The translations under genes were made by a program, and so were the position numbers. Source: Amphiduros pacificus (Eukaryota > Annelida > Polychaeta > Phyllodocida > Hesionidae). Taken from it: DNA of 64,000 bases. Positions 36,501 through 51,500 of the stretch are shown piece after piece. Position 1 is the first letter of the stretch. The number at the start of each line of letters is the position of its first letter. The notes beneath the pieces are model-generated. The model was given only the letters and a program-made list of their open reading frames with translations, made no database searches and had not been told where the DNA came from. The stretch covers positions 48,956,556 to 49,020,555 of the forward strand of contig OX439001.1 in assembly GCA_949316495.1 (NCBI GenBank). Reading direction: 5' to 3'.

Positions 36501-39500
36501 TATGATTAAAAAAATAAAATCTACCCCATCCTAATTTTGGGAGAATCTTATTTGATTAAGGAAGTGGGAGGACCACGAAAACAATTCACATGGAAGGGCA
36601 TTTTACAAGGTACAAAGTAAAGAAATATATTGATGAGATGAAGGTTTTGCCTCCTGAATGATATAAGAAAAATAAATGCATTTTGAAATTGAACACAGTT
36701 TGATTATTTTCATTACTAGAGTAGACATGATTTGATTATAAAGTTGATTGGTGATGGTTACCCAGTAATTACAGTGTAGAAGACGTAGCATGTGGATGGC
36801 TTTGTGCCTATTGCTGCACTTTAAATGACAAATGAGCTGCTTCCTGGTCCAATTTTAATTAAAGGTCAGTTGCAACAAATAAACCACCTTTGTAAGTGAC
36901 GGGCAAGTCTAAACTTTTTTTATGCTAAAGATCTATTTTGAAAAATTGGATTACTCACTCATACTATCCTCTTAAACAAAGATACAGCCAGGTTTTACTT
37001 TAACATTCCACTGACAACCTGTTCTCTAATTGGAAATAAACCTCATATTATATGTTCTTAACCCAGCGAGATGTTAATTTGACATATTTAGGGCCCCTCT
37101 AAATCATATTAATTTCCCCTTTTCAAAGGTTTTTTAACCTTATTCCATATTTGAATACAGTGTGGATAAGTACATTTTTTACTGACAAGAATGTTGTTTA
37201 TAACTTATTATTGGCTATCTTTCAGAAAATTGCCATTTCGAAAGTTGTGAAAACCTAAGATCAGGACAGAAAAAGTTGTTTGCCTGATTCAGAATGTCTT
37301 CCCTGATTTTTTGTCACTCCTTATACCATGCCCAAACATAATATAAGGTGAAAATGTGTTGACATATAAATGCACACGACCTATGCCAGCTGACAGACTA
37401 TCTACCCCGATGAGGATTGAGAAAGCTGGCAATCAGCTGCTTAGTAATATATCAAACTGAATCTCAAAAATGTGTCTGCAACAGCAAATAGAAGTTTGTA
37501 TCTCTGTTCCTGTTTTCTCCATACATAATATTGGTCTCTTATCAACAACTATTTGTTTCTCCACCTACTTGGTTTGCAGTTTTGAGCACCAACTTTGCAA
37601 CATTGTTTAATAGGCCCCTGCCATACATGCCATGGTTGCTTCAGGTCAGGGAAAGTCAGGGAATTTTGATTTTGGTCAGTGAAATCTAGCTTTTTAAAAT
37701 GGTTAAGTTGAGAACACTTTCAACTATTGTCGTGGTCAGAAGATGAGTAGTATATTGAAAATAAATATATATTTTATATAATAATAAATATCAATGGAGA
37801 CGTACAATTTAAGAGATTAATGAATGTTACAAATAAAGAGAAAGAATCAATTTAATTATTCATATATAAATAACAGTATTAAAGAAAAAGGTAGATAATT
37901 TGATATGCCTTGAAAATATAAGAACACAATATTTACATCTTGGGAATTTGAAATTATTTATTCAACACAAACATACTTTATGATCTTGCTCTGTTTCCAC
38001 CATGTTTGCCACCACATTTTGTTTTCCTCATTCATTTTTGCTTGAGCTAGACACTACAACATGATAATATGTAGGCCTGGGATATTTGGTGACGTTGAGC
38101 TATTTTCAAGGTCAAAAGAGCCAATTTGCAAAACACTAGAAAAAACAATCTCAATTCATTTAATTGACCCAATATGTGTGTTCATAATTTTTAGAATGAA
38201 TGTAACTAGGTCACAATATAAGTCACAACTTCCAAGAAGATAAGATCTTGATATTATGTAGATATAAAGTAAATATCTGCAGTAATTAATTTAGATGCAC
38301 TTTTTGTGACCTTTTGTGACCTTGCACTTTTTGTGACCTTTTGTGACCTTGCACTTTTTGTGACCTTGGCCTTGGGTCAAGACCAAGGACATGATTAGCA
38401 CAGGAGCAACTATGAATGCTCTTTTCTCTTTTTAAAAAAGAGAAAAGAACATATAGATATGACTTACCAGATATAATCTAATTACTTGGGGCTTAGACAA
38501 GTTTGATCCATATTGACCTTGAGCCATTTTCTAGGTCACTGGAATTGATTTTCATAATCATCAAAATATAATATTTTGCAAAACACTACAAATACCATTT
38601 ACTGCCAGTCTGCCACCACATTTATCTTGCACAATATATCTGTTCATATCTTAGAGAATAAAAGGCCACGGACTGTGGCACAGTTGGTTAGAGCGCCAAC
38701 TTAATAGCACCAGTTCCTCTGTGGTGACCCAGAGGTCATGGGTTCGATCCCTGGCTGTGCCAAGATTGATTCCACAATACATTTTCCCATATAAGCCGAG
38801 GCCTGTGCCTAAAGGGTTAGCCTATTGTCCTTGTAAATCTGACTGGGTGAGTGGTCATGTCAAGGACCTGCGACATGACAATTCAGTGAGGCAGCACTAT
38901 ATCTGCTACATGTAGGTCTCATCATGAAATGACTGAAATAATGTTGAAAGTGATGTAAAATCCCGAACAAACAAATCTTTAAGAATGATTTATGTAACCA
39001 GGCCACAGTGACCTATTAAAAGGCCATACAGGTCACAACTTTAAAATGTATTGGAAAGCTGATCCTTCACACATCAGAACTTGATATTATGGATATGTGA
39101 AGTGTATGCAAAGATTATAGAATATATGAGCAATCTCAGATGGAGACTTAAATGAGTTTGACATTGGGTGACCTTGAACTATTCTCAAGATCACAGGAAT
39201 TTTACAAAAATCGTCAGAATGGGGTGTTTTACAGAACACTCAAATAGCATATCAAAACCACACAAAGATATTTAGTTACTTTGGATCAAGGTCAAGATCA
39301 CAGCCTCATCTACTCATGGGCCCCCATTTGATGGTTAAAATTCAGTAGTATCAATATAATTTGCCACATCTAATAATCGTGCAAGGGGCTCAGAGGATTT
39401 TGACATTTGGTGAGCAAATTTAGAAAATTAGATAAACACAGTATTTTACATAACACCAAATATTACTTAGTGCCACTGCATGTAATTTGTACAATACATT

Positions 39501-42500
39501 TATGATTTGGAGAAAATTTATGTAACTAGGTTGCTTTGACCTCCTTATACCTTAACAGGTTGGCAGAGCGAGTTGGATAGTGCATGACCTTGTATACATT
39601 AAATACTGTGCAGACTTCAGTTTTGTGCCACTCACAAACTATCACATTTAGTTTAATGATAATGACCATTATCTCTACTGAAACTAATTTCTGTGGGGGA
39701 TATTAAAACTGGTCCAATTTTAATTAAAGGTCAGTTGCAACAAATAAACCACCTTTGTAAGTGACGGGCAAGTCTAAACTTTTTTTATGCTAAAGATCTA
39801 TTTTGAAAAATTGGATTACTCACTCATACTATCCTCTTAAACAAAGAGACAGCCAGGTTTTACTTTAACATTCCACTGACAACCTGTTCTCTAATTGGAA
39901 ATAAACCTCATAATATATGTTCTTAACCCAGCGAGATGTTAATTTGACATATTTAGGGCCCCTCTAAATCATATTAATTTCCCCTTTTCAAAGGTTTTTT
40001 AACCTTATTCCATATTTGAATACAGTGTGGATAAGTACATTTTTTACTGACAAGAATGTTGTTTATAACTTATTATTGGCTATCTTTCAGAAAATTGCCA
40101 TTTCGAAAGTTGTGAAAACCTAAGATCAGGACAGAAAAAGTTGTTTGCCTGATTCAGAATGTCTTCCCTGATTTTTTGTCACTCCTTATACCATGCCCAA
40201 ACATAATATAAGGTGAAAATGTGTTGACATATAAATGCACACGACCTATGCCAGCTGACAGACTATCTACCCCGATGAGGATTGAGAAAGCTGGCAATCA
40301 GCTGCTTAGTAATATATCAAACTGAATCTCAAAAATGTGTCTGCAACAGCAAATAGAAGTTTGTATCTCTGTTCCTGTTTTCTCCATACATAATATTGGT
40401 CTCTTATCAACAACTATTTGTTTCTCCACCTACTTGGTTTGCAGTTTTGAGCACCAACTTTGCAACATTGTTTAATAGGCCCCTGCCATACATGCCATGG
40501 TTGCTTCAGGTCAGGGAAAGTCAGGGAATTTTGATTTTGGTCAGTGAAATCTAGCTTTTTAAAATGGTTAAGTTGAGAACACTTTCAACTATTGTCGTGG
40601 TCAGAAGATGAGTAGTATATTGAAAATAAATATATATTTTATATAATAATAAATATCAATGGAGACGTACAATTTAAGAGATTAATGAATGTTACAAATA
40701 AAGAGAAAGAATCAATTTAATTATTCATATATAAATAACAGTATTAAAGAAAAAGGTAGATAATTTGATATGCCTTGAAAATATAAGAACACAATATTTA
40801 CATCTTGGGAATTTGAAATTATTTATTCAACACAAACATACTTTATGATCTTGCTCTGTTTCCACCATGTTTGCCACCACATTTTGTTTTCCTCATTCAT
40901 TTTTGCTTGAGCTAGACACTACAACATGATAATATGTAGGCCTGGGATATTTGGTGACGTTGAGCTATTTTCAAGGTCAAAAGAGCCAATTTGCAAAACA
41001 CTAGAAAAAACAATCTCAATTCATTTAATTGACCCAATATGTGTGTTCATAATTTTTAGAATGAATGTAACTAGGTCACAATATAAGTCACAACTTCCAA
41101 GAAGATAAGATCTTGATATTATGTAGATATAAAGTAAATATCTGCAGTAATTAATTTAGATGCACTTTTTGTGACCTTTTGTGACCTTGCACTTTTTGTG
41201 ACCTTTTGTGACCTTGCACTTTTTGTGACCTTGGCCTTGGGTCAAGACCAAGGACATGATTAGCACAGGAGCAACTATGAATGCTCTTTTCTCTTTTTAA
41301 AAAAGAGAAAAGAACATATAGATATGACTTACCAGATATAATCTAATTACTTGGGGCTTAGACAAGTTTGATCCATATTGACCTTGAGCCATTTTCTAGG
41401 TCACTGGAATTGATTTTCATAATCATCAAAATATAATATTTTGCAAAACACTACAAATACCATTTACTGCCAGTCTGCCACCACATTTATCTTGCACAAT
41501 ATATCTGTTCATATCTTAGAGAATAAAAGGCCACGGACTGTGGCACAGTTGGTTAGAGCGCCAACTTAATAGCACCAGTTCCTCTGTGGTGACCCAGAGG
41601 TCATGGGTTCGATCCCTGGCTGTGCCAAGATTGATTCCACAATACATTTTCCCATATAAGCCGAGGCCTGTGCCTAAAGGGTTAGCCTATTGTCCTTGTA
41701 AATCTGACTGGGTGAGTGGTCATGTCAAGGACCTGCGACATGACAATTCAGTGAGGCAGCACTATATCTGCTACATGTAGGTCTCATCATGAAATGACTG
41801 AAATAATGTTGAAAGTGATGTAAAATCCCGAACAAACAAATCTTTAAGAATGATTTATGTAACCAGGCCACAGTGACCTATTAAAAGGCCATACAGGTCA
41901 CAACTTTAAAATGTATTGGAAAGCTGATCCTTCACACATCAGAACTTGATATTATGGATATGTGAAGTGTATGCAAAGATTATAGAATATATGAGCAATC
42001 TCAGATGGAGACTTAAATGAGTTTGACATTGGGTGACCTTGAACTATTCTCAAGATCACAGGAATTTTACAAAAATCGTCAGAATGGGGTGTTTTACAGA
42101 ACACTCAAATAGCATATCAAAACCACACAAAGATATTTAGTTACTTTGGATCAAGGTCAAGATCACAGCCTCATCTACTCATGGGCCCCCATTTGATGGT
42201 TAAAATTCAGTAGTATCAATATAATTTGCCACATCTAATAATCGTGCAAGGGGCTCAGAGGATTTTGACATTTGGTGAGCAAATTTAGAAAATTAGATAA
42301 ACACAGTATTTTACATAACACCAAATATTACTTAGTGCCACTGCATGTAATTTGTACAATACATTTATGATTTGGAGAAAATTTATGTAACTAGGTTGCT
42401 TTGACCTCCTTATACCTTAACAGGTTGGCAGAGCGAGTTGGATAGTGCATGACCTTGTATACATTAAATACTGTGCAGACTTCAGTTTTGTGCCACTCAT

Positions 42501-45500
42501 CACACTATCACATTTAGTTTAATGATAATGACCATTATCTCTACTGAAACTAATTTCTGTGGGGGATATTAAAACAGGCTGTGTCTGTCAGTCCATTTGA
42601 AATGTTTATTGGCCTTACCTCTGCAATTATGTCAAGGTTGCACTCTGACTTGCCCAATAATACCTTGATTGCCAAAAACCTCTCCAGATTTATTATTATT
42701 CTCAACTTTTGTTTTGGGGTCAAAATATGGTCAAATTTAAATTGCCTTGCAGACGTTTTGCTTGCCTTAAAAATATATCTTTTTTTTGCCTTGACAGTAT
42801 ATTGACTATCTTTTTTTATAAAAAGATTACCTCTGAAAATGAGTTCATAAATATTTTTTTACCCATAAATCTTTGTCACTTTCATCAACTTTTCAGATTA
42901 GCTTTGTTTTCTTACACTGTCTTAACCCACATTGAAGGGACCCATGTGACTGCTTAAATAACAATGAAATAAACACATTTGATAATTGTGATGATAATTA
43001 ACATTTTGACATGATAAAAATGTTGGACAAAAACTAAATAAAAGAGATGCATTTGCAATACATTTGAAACGGAATGCACATCAAGAAGATTAAATAATCT
43101 GTTCAAATAGGTCAAGGAAGAAAAAACCTTATATTTCTTCTCATCTCCATCTGCCATTAGTGGGAAAATGTCTTAGCACAGTAGCAACCCTTGAAAAAGT
43201 AAAATTATTATGACAAAAAAGTTTCAATACAAAAGTAGGAATTTCTTTCTACCCATTCTTCCCTTGTGTTGAAAAGTAGGATTGTTTCAGATTGCAGTAT
43301 GATTTAGATTATTTTCATAAATACAATATTTCAGAGCAAAGAGAATAATTAAATCACTGGAGACTTTGCTGGGGAGCCGTAGGGATCTGCAGCATCATAC
43401 AAGAATACAGGCTTGGCTGTGAGTGCAACTCTGAAATATTACAGATTTCTCATGTCTTATAAAAGTTATTGATTTCTTTGTTTTTGTTTGTTTTTTTTTC
43501 ACATCCATTTATGTTCTGCTTGTAAAGAAGGGAAAAAATGAATATTCACTCTGCCCTCTATCTTTCTGTCTGAGAAATGTGCTATAACCATCAAATAATT
43601 GACTTTTTTCAACAAATATTTTTTTTTAATTTTTGTATTTAAAAAGAAGTTTTTCCCCAAGAAATGCATTTCCCCAGCACTCATTTTGCACTAGCATTAT
43701 ATGCAAGTTTCATTTATTTGCATTAGTTTCATTTGACAAATTTACACCATAACATAATGGTGACAACTTCAGATTATTTTGGAATCAGAATTTAAAATAA
43801 ACTTCATTTTGTATCTTGTTTAGGAAAAGTGTGAATGAGTTGAAGACCAAGGCTAGTTTCCCATCCACTGTGGTGGCAGTGGTTGGGGACACTGGGTCAG
43901 GCAAGTCTAGCCTAATGAATGCACTCTTGGACCACTCCAACATCCTCCCGACCTCAGGAATGAGGGCCTGCACAGCTGTGGTGGCTGAGATAAACAACAA
44001 CACCAAGAACAATAACTATGAAGGAGAGATTACATTCCTCACAAAAAAGGTAAAAATTGGATGAGAAGATATAGATATACTGAGGGCTAATGTAAAATTA
44101 ACTGATTAACAAATACTTGCCAGAAATCATATTTGTTGAATACTCAATAAAGCACAAAACTATGTCACAAATTGTTTTATTTTATATTTTATTGTATTAA
44201 ATTATTGTTTAATTTTTCATTTTTTATTTGGTTGCAAAAAAATACCTGTTATAAAAAATATTTTCTTTACAGGAATGGTATGCAGAGTTGAAGTTGTTGC
44301 TATCAGAGTTAACAGGGAAAGATGGCAAGGTCAAGGCCTATGAACCTAATCCCCAAAGCCAACCAGATGCTGCAGCAGCCTGGTACAAAATCCGTGCTGT
44401 CTATGGACATTTTAAGGATGGGGTCACATTTGAACAGCTGGCTAGGAGGAAAACCGTAACCCAAAAACTTGGGGAGGTGATGAAGATTACTCACAGAAAG
44501 GTCAGCCCTGCAGGAGATTTTTAATGACAGCTTTTAATAAGTTTTTTTGAATTTGTTTTTTTTTTTCATTTGGGTTTTTTTGGTAAAGAAAAAAGATATG
44601 GTCCAGTATTGCCCATTCTGTAGTTTGAAATAAGACTTGTTTAGATATTATTTTACTTTGTTCCATTTCAGCCCCAGCACTTCCGACAGAAAGTGAATAG
44701 TTTCATACAATCAGCAAATAATCGTGGGGATGGAGAGCAGTTTTGGCCAATAGTGAAAAAGGTTTCCATATATATCCCCAAATGTGATGTTCTCGGGAGT
44801 GGCGCCACCTTGGTTGACTTGCCTGGTGTCAGAGATTCCAATGCTGCAAGGGACAACATTGCAAGAGAGGTATGTCATCTCAGTGACCAAAGAAACTTTT
44901 TGGTGCCAAACATTTCATTGGAGCTCTGCATTTTTCACAAATCAATAGTTCACAAGTTCACAAATCAATAAAATTTTCTGTTTCTTGACTTCAAGAACTT
45001 GATGAAGGAATGATTTCTTATTGGTGCATCAGAGAAATTGCGAGAAGAAAATGTTGATGTGACTTTTGTCTCATTAGAAACTAAAAGTGATGAGACAATT
45101 CAAATTTAAATGAGACAATGTTGTAAGGTTATTAAAGTGCTTTTTTAAAAATCAGACAATGTATAAATATAACTAACGATCGATGTTCATTGCTTTACTG
45201 ATATGCAATTTCCTAACAAACTGGTCAGTGTAAAGTATCACAAATTATGTTGGGGTCCAAATTTGGATGGGGTCCATTGTTTCCTCAGGTAAGGATCAGA
45301 ATGAGACATTTGTGACTTTGATTAACCATCGTCTCATGGTTTCGATGGGGGTAGGGGTATCTTCAGGTTAATTTTTAAGGGTTTCAGGTTTTTTCCTGAA
45401 TGTTGACTTTCATCACTGCTTATGAAACAGAGGTGGACTGCCATGGACATCTTTGTTTGGGCATGGAAAGTTAGGAAAAAGTCCTGATTTCCATAAGTCA

Positions 45501-48500
45501 AGATGTGTGGGAACCCTGCTACCAAAGAACCTGCATAAACCAGAATTTAGAAACGGAAAGCATGTCACCATTTGAGAGGGTCAAACATTTTTCAATTTGA
45601 TTGTTAACTTTCTTTGTCCATGATTACTTGAGGACTTATTGTTTTGGGTTTCAGAACCCATTAAAATTATCTACTTAAATGAATTGCTACATGTCAGTAC
45701 CAACACTTTTTGGAAGCATTGAACATATTTATCTTTTACCCTTAATGGATCATTAAAAATCTTAGGTATCTTTTTCAGTTTTTGAAGAGCTGTACAGCAG
45801 TGTGGGTTGTAGCAGATATATCAAGAGCTGTAGATAACAAGACTGCCAAAGAAATGTTGGGAGAACATTTCCGTAGACAACTTTTGATGGACGGGCAATA
45901 TGGAGCAATATCATTCATCTGTACCAAGACCGATCTCCTCATGACCTCAGAACTGATTGAGTATGCTTATCTTCTGCTTCTTATCAAATCATTTTATGTT
46001 CTTGCTCTGTTTCCATCGCGTCTGTTGGCACAGCCACTGCACTTTGTTTTCTTCCTCATTCACTCATGCTTTGGCCTCGGGACTAGATATAATAACATGA
46101 TAATATTTAGGCCTGGGAAATTTTTTAGGCTGAATTTTAGGTGAAGGTCAAGGTCATGACCAGGTCAGGAGCATCTTTGTGCCACTCACAAACAATCTAG
46201 TTAATTTGCAGTGAAACTTTTGATTATCAGTCATTGATAATGTTTTAAGGCAATGGTTGATAACTCTGAAAAGCCAATAATATCAATATTGCCTTGGAGT
46301 ACACTTACTGTCATTACTGTCACTCACCAAATTAAGATATCTTGTTTGGTGATATTGTGTATTGTGACCTTCAAATTTTATCAGTGATATCAGTGAGTCA
46401 CAGATTCCTAGATACTTTGAACTGAGAAAACAATAAGTTTGCTACACAAAATTATTCATTCAGATAAGTTACGTTGAAAAATTGATAATATTTGTGTAAA
46501 AATTGTGAACTTCACAGCTAAAAATTTTTATTTTATTTTATTGTCCCCCGCCTCGACAAAGTCAAAGAGCGGGACTTAAATTTCGGTGCAGTCTGTCCAT
46601 TTGTTAGTTCACGAGTTAGTTTGTCCACATAAAATATCAGCGCGATAAAGTCCTTGGCATTGCATGGATTGTTTTCATTTATTTATATTGCACAGGCACG
46701 TTGTGTGTATTCATATCTTGGACAAGTTTAATAATGGCTTTGATTGGATGAATTCTGTTGCCATGGTAACCATTTAACCAATTATCACAAAGGACTTTTT
46801 CCTGTTCATTTTATTGGTTGCATTTGGCATGCCAAAAAACATAATCAGGCCAAGGTGTAAATTGCAGACCATTGATTTGTAAACAAAAATTCAGTCCAAC
46901 AAACATGGGATATTTTTTGAAGACCATTGAAGCTGGAAGAAGCAGTAGAACCAACAAACATCAAGATAGATGGGATATCTCAGCAGATGGAGCCACTGAA
47001 GGAAGATATAGAACTACTAGATGGGGAGATAGAGGACAAACAACAACAGATATGTGAAATGCAACAGGAATATCAAGATCTGAAAGAACAACTGGCAAAT
47101 ATCATCAATCCAGAGGGCAGTGATAATGAGGACGATGTGGATGAAGAAGCACAGATGGAGGCAATGGAGGTTTTAAGACAAGACAATCTGCTGATACAGT
47201 TGGTTAAGGATGAGATAACGGCCAAGCAGAGGGAGAGGAGAGAAAAACATAAAATGGTTGGTCACAAAGATTGTGTTCTGAAACATATGGTATTTGAGGT
47301 TGTAAATTTTACTGATGTAAATAATTCACTGACAAGTATGATAACTGCTACTATTTAGTAAAATTAACATTTAATGGTATATGTAATTTTCTGGAACAAT
47401 GCAGGTGTTGGAGTTGGAGAAGGAGATAGAGAGTCATCACCGATCTATTGCCATCATGTGTGCCCATGCCAGGAATGAATACTCCCAGAGACAGATCAAG
47501 CGCGACTTCAAGGCTGGACTCAGGGTATGTATGCATATACCCATAATCAAAAGGGATTTCTATTGAGGGTTCATGGTCGGCACACTTATAAGCCAAAACA
47601 AAAAAAGGGATTTCAAGGCTGGACTCGGGGTAAACACACAACAAACCCTTAGTCAAATGGGGCTATGGAGCTGATCTTAGGTGAGATACACAACAAACTC
47701 CTTGTATAATAGGACTTCAAGTAGGAACACAACAAATCCCTCGTCAAAAGGGGCATCTAAATGGGCTCAAATAGGTGAATGACAATGGGGCTTCAAGACT
47801 GGGCTTAGGGTAGGCATACAACAAACTTTTCATCATATTGGACTTCAGGGACTCCAGGATCAGGGTATGAACACAATAAACTTTAAAAAAGACGCTAAAG
47901 CTGGATCTGGGATTTGGGTCAGCATTGATGGCAATATATTTCCATATTGAGAATTAGTATAATTTTTAACCATTCTTTATTCATATCAGTTAATCAATAT
48001 GACTTAGGATATTGGAAGTGAATTCAAATGAGCGATGATTATTGATACATTTGTTTCCTTGTCATCTTGGAAAGATGTGTAAAATGAGTATGGCAATAAC
48101 TGGTAATGTTGTCAATGTAGGAGATGAAGAGGAGTGCAGGATTGGAGGAGGAACTGGAAGAAGAATATGAAAGCAGCGAAGAAGAGGACAACGAGGATGA
48201 AGACATAGCATGCTCCGCTGAAAAACTGGAGGTGTTCTGTGTCTCCTCAACAGATTATCTGAAGATTAAGGGCCTCCGACCTAAAGAAGATGGACCTCCT
48301 AATGTAAGTATGCCATAACTCACATGGCTCATTGTCTTTTGTTGATCAGTTTGATATTATCAATATTTTGCTGTGGTCGGGAATAGTGACTGATTGAAGT
48401 AAAGCATATTTTCTTCTACAGATTTTCCGCACCTTAGATGAGACATGCATTCCAAAGCTGAAGGATTTTGTGTACAACATGACTTACAAACGAAAGCTAC

Positions 48501-51500
48501 AGAGTTCAGAGAGGATGTTGGAATTGCTGAATCAAGGGGTGTCAGATATATTTGACTACCTGACCGACCAAGGAACCATGGTATGTTTACAGTGCAGGTC
48601 TCAGTCTGATTATATTACTACCTGACAGACCAAGCAACCATGGTATGTTTATAGTGCAGGTCACAGTCTGATTATATTACTACCTGACCGACCAAGCAAC
48701 CATGGTATGTTTATAGTGCAGGTCACAGTCTGATTATATTACTACCTGGCAGACCAAGCAACCATGGTATGTATACGATGCAGGTTACGGAGTCTGATGA
48801 GCACCTGACAGACCAGGGAACCATGGTATGTTTACGGTGCAGGTCACAGTCTGATTATATTACTACCTGGCAGACCAAGGAACCATGGTATATTTATGGT
48901 GCAGGTCACAGTCTGATTATATTACTACCTGACAGACCAAGCAACCATGGTATGTATACGATGCAGGTTACGGAGTCTGATGAGCACCTGACAGACCAAG
49001 CAACCATGGTATCAAAATAAAGCAGGTGGTCATAGAGTATGACATTACAACCACCTGACCAGGAAACCAGGGTATGTACATAAAACAGGTCATAGGGTCT
49101 GATTATACAACATCCAAATAGGCCAAATGGTCTGGTTATACAACATCCAAATAGGCCAAATGGTCTGGTTATACAACGTCCAAATAGGCCAAATGGTCTG
49201 GTTATACAACTACCAAATAGGCCAAGAAGCCAGGGTAATTATATAAAGCAGGTTGTACCGTTTGTTTGAACAGAGATTCTCTTTGCATATTTTCATTGTC
49301 ATGTTTGAGAGTGATCAAATTCATCCATTGACACATCAGAATAACACTGAAAAGGTTACCCAGTTGACAACATTTTCTTATTATTGAATTTATGATCTAT
49401 TCTATGTTTTAGGATTCCAGATTAAGACGTGATGTAAAGGACATTATTGACTGCCAGCTGGAGGTCACAAGGAAAGAAATACTCTCCCCAATGATAGACA
49501 ATGTTCGGAAGGACATGGATGGCTTGTTTGATAAAAGTTTGACAGCAAAGGTCAAAGAGGGTGTGACCAATGCCAAGATGGAAGCAGGACAAATACAAGC
49601 CAAATGGGGTGCCAAGGTGTGTAAACCCAGATGCTTAATTTATTTCTTTGTTAGAGCCTCAATTCGTTGGCTAAAAGTTTTGAGTTGTAAGTTTTGCATT
49701 TATACTTATATATAGTAGTATTCCAAACTAAGTCTGACCTTAACTAAAAAAATTATTTGGGTTATTTCTGAGCAAGCATAGGTGCAGCCACTTGTCAGCT
49801 GTTCTGAATTTTGAATATATAAGCATAGTTAGTGCAGTGATGGGAATATTCTCTCATTCTATGTGTCTGTCAACTGCAACCAATTCTATCTATTTTCCAG
49901 AGCATTTAAAAAAAAAACAATCATCAGCAAAGCTCTAAGGATAATGACATGTTTGATTCGACCTTTAATATTGCTGTAATGTATATTGTGACATTTTTCT
50001 TTGTCTGATGTCACAACAACTATGAACATTGATATTATTTGGAATATATGATCATTTTAATGCATAGGTGTGCAACACAGTAGTTGGATTATGCTGATTA
50101 GTAATAGAATAACGGCCCAGTATTTACTCTATTGATTACAAAATGACCAGTTATCAATAACAGTTTAATCATATGAAACTTGATCAGAATAGAAAACTCA
50201 CAGATACAAGTAAAGGCCTTTTTTTTATCAAGAGTGGAATATTACTTCAAACTTTGACATCACAAATATTTATGCCTAAGTTACTGAAATTGTAACAACA
50301 GCACTTGAAATATTCGAAAAACTGAAAGACTTTGGTTCCACATAGGATGAATGTACTAAGCATGGCATGATAACTGCAGGTGAACAAGGATTGCAAGGAG
50401 GCAGGAGGTCTGCACTGGAGCACATATAAAGCTGTGGTACGCAGAGATGGGGTCTACAATTCACCCTCAAATGGAAACATCAACTTCAATGAGGACCTGA
50501 CTGCACCAGTGTACAACAGTATCACCATCTCCTGGGATCGAATATTCAAGTAAGATAAGTTATGAAAAGATCATTACCCAGTGAACAGATAGACTCGCAA
50601 GCTATATATATATATATATCCACACCATAGCTTCTAATATTGCAGGCCTTGACATACACACTGGCCTGGTGTGTTTGGGCCAGTAAATCCTCTGTTTGGG
50701 CCAAATCTGGGGGCCACAGTGGTGCAGTTGGTTAGAGCTCAACCATGATTTGATGATTCAAATGAGATTTGTTGTTCCAAATGAGATTGCATTCATGTTG
50801 CAATTTTTCGTGTGTTGAATGGTTAACCCATTGTCCTTGTAATTCTATGACTGGGTGGGTTGTCATGTCAAGTACCTGCAATCTACAATTCATTGAAAGA
50901 ACTGAAATAATAACAGACAAACAAACAAATAAAAATTCCCCAGAAAAATCTGTCATTTATTTTTTTTATTTTTTACTTTTTTTCTGTTTGTGTGTAATTG
51001 ACTATTTGACTTGGGTGTGTTTCTAGTGCCAAACTGTTGCAATTGTTGGATAGTTTCCATCTGCGCATAATGAAAGCCCTGAAGGATTTTGGAGAGAAGT
51101 TGGAGCGCCTCCTAGTGCCAGTGGGTATTGCTACAGATCGCCTTACTCGGGCCACAGCACAGATGACCAGTATGGCCAATACCAAGGTATTATAGAACAA
51201 TACAACAAATGCTCAACATTAAAATGCTATTGAAATGTTAAAATGAAATCAAAGAGACTACTGTGCGGTGTCGGATTTTACAGAAATAATGCGGATATTT
51301 TTCAAGATTAAGAATATTAGAATAACACTTTTATCTCTTTGTGATGTAGCATATATTGAAATACTCATTTATGTTAATTGATTGTAACATAATTTCATTC
51401 AGTTGGGAGAAACAATAGGAGGTGTTCGGGATTTTATCCAGGATAGACAGCGGGAAATAAATCGAACTTTGACACCATTTGTACAGGTCTGTTTGCTAAT

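Noticed and set aside
38664-38770. Functional tRNA gene
   Set aside because: A and B boxes are present but the anticodon region is expanded and the cloverleaf cannot close. The SINE body and tail follow directly.
38721-38915. Plus-strand ORF of 64 codons, repeated at 41586-41780
   Set aside because: It lies entirely within the tRNA-derived SINE and its duplicated copy.
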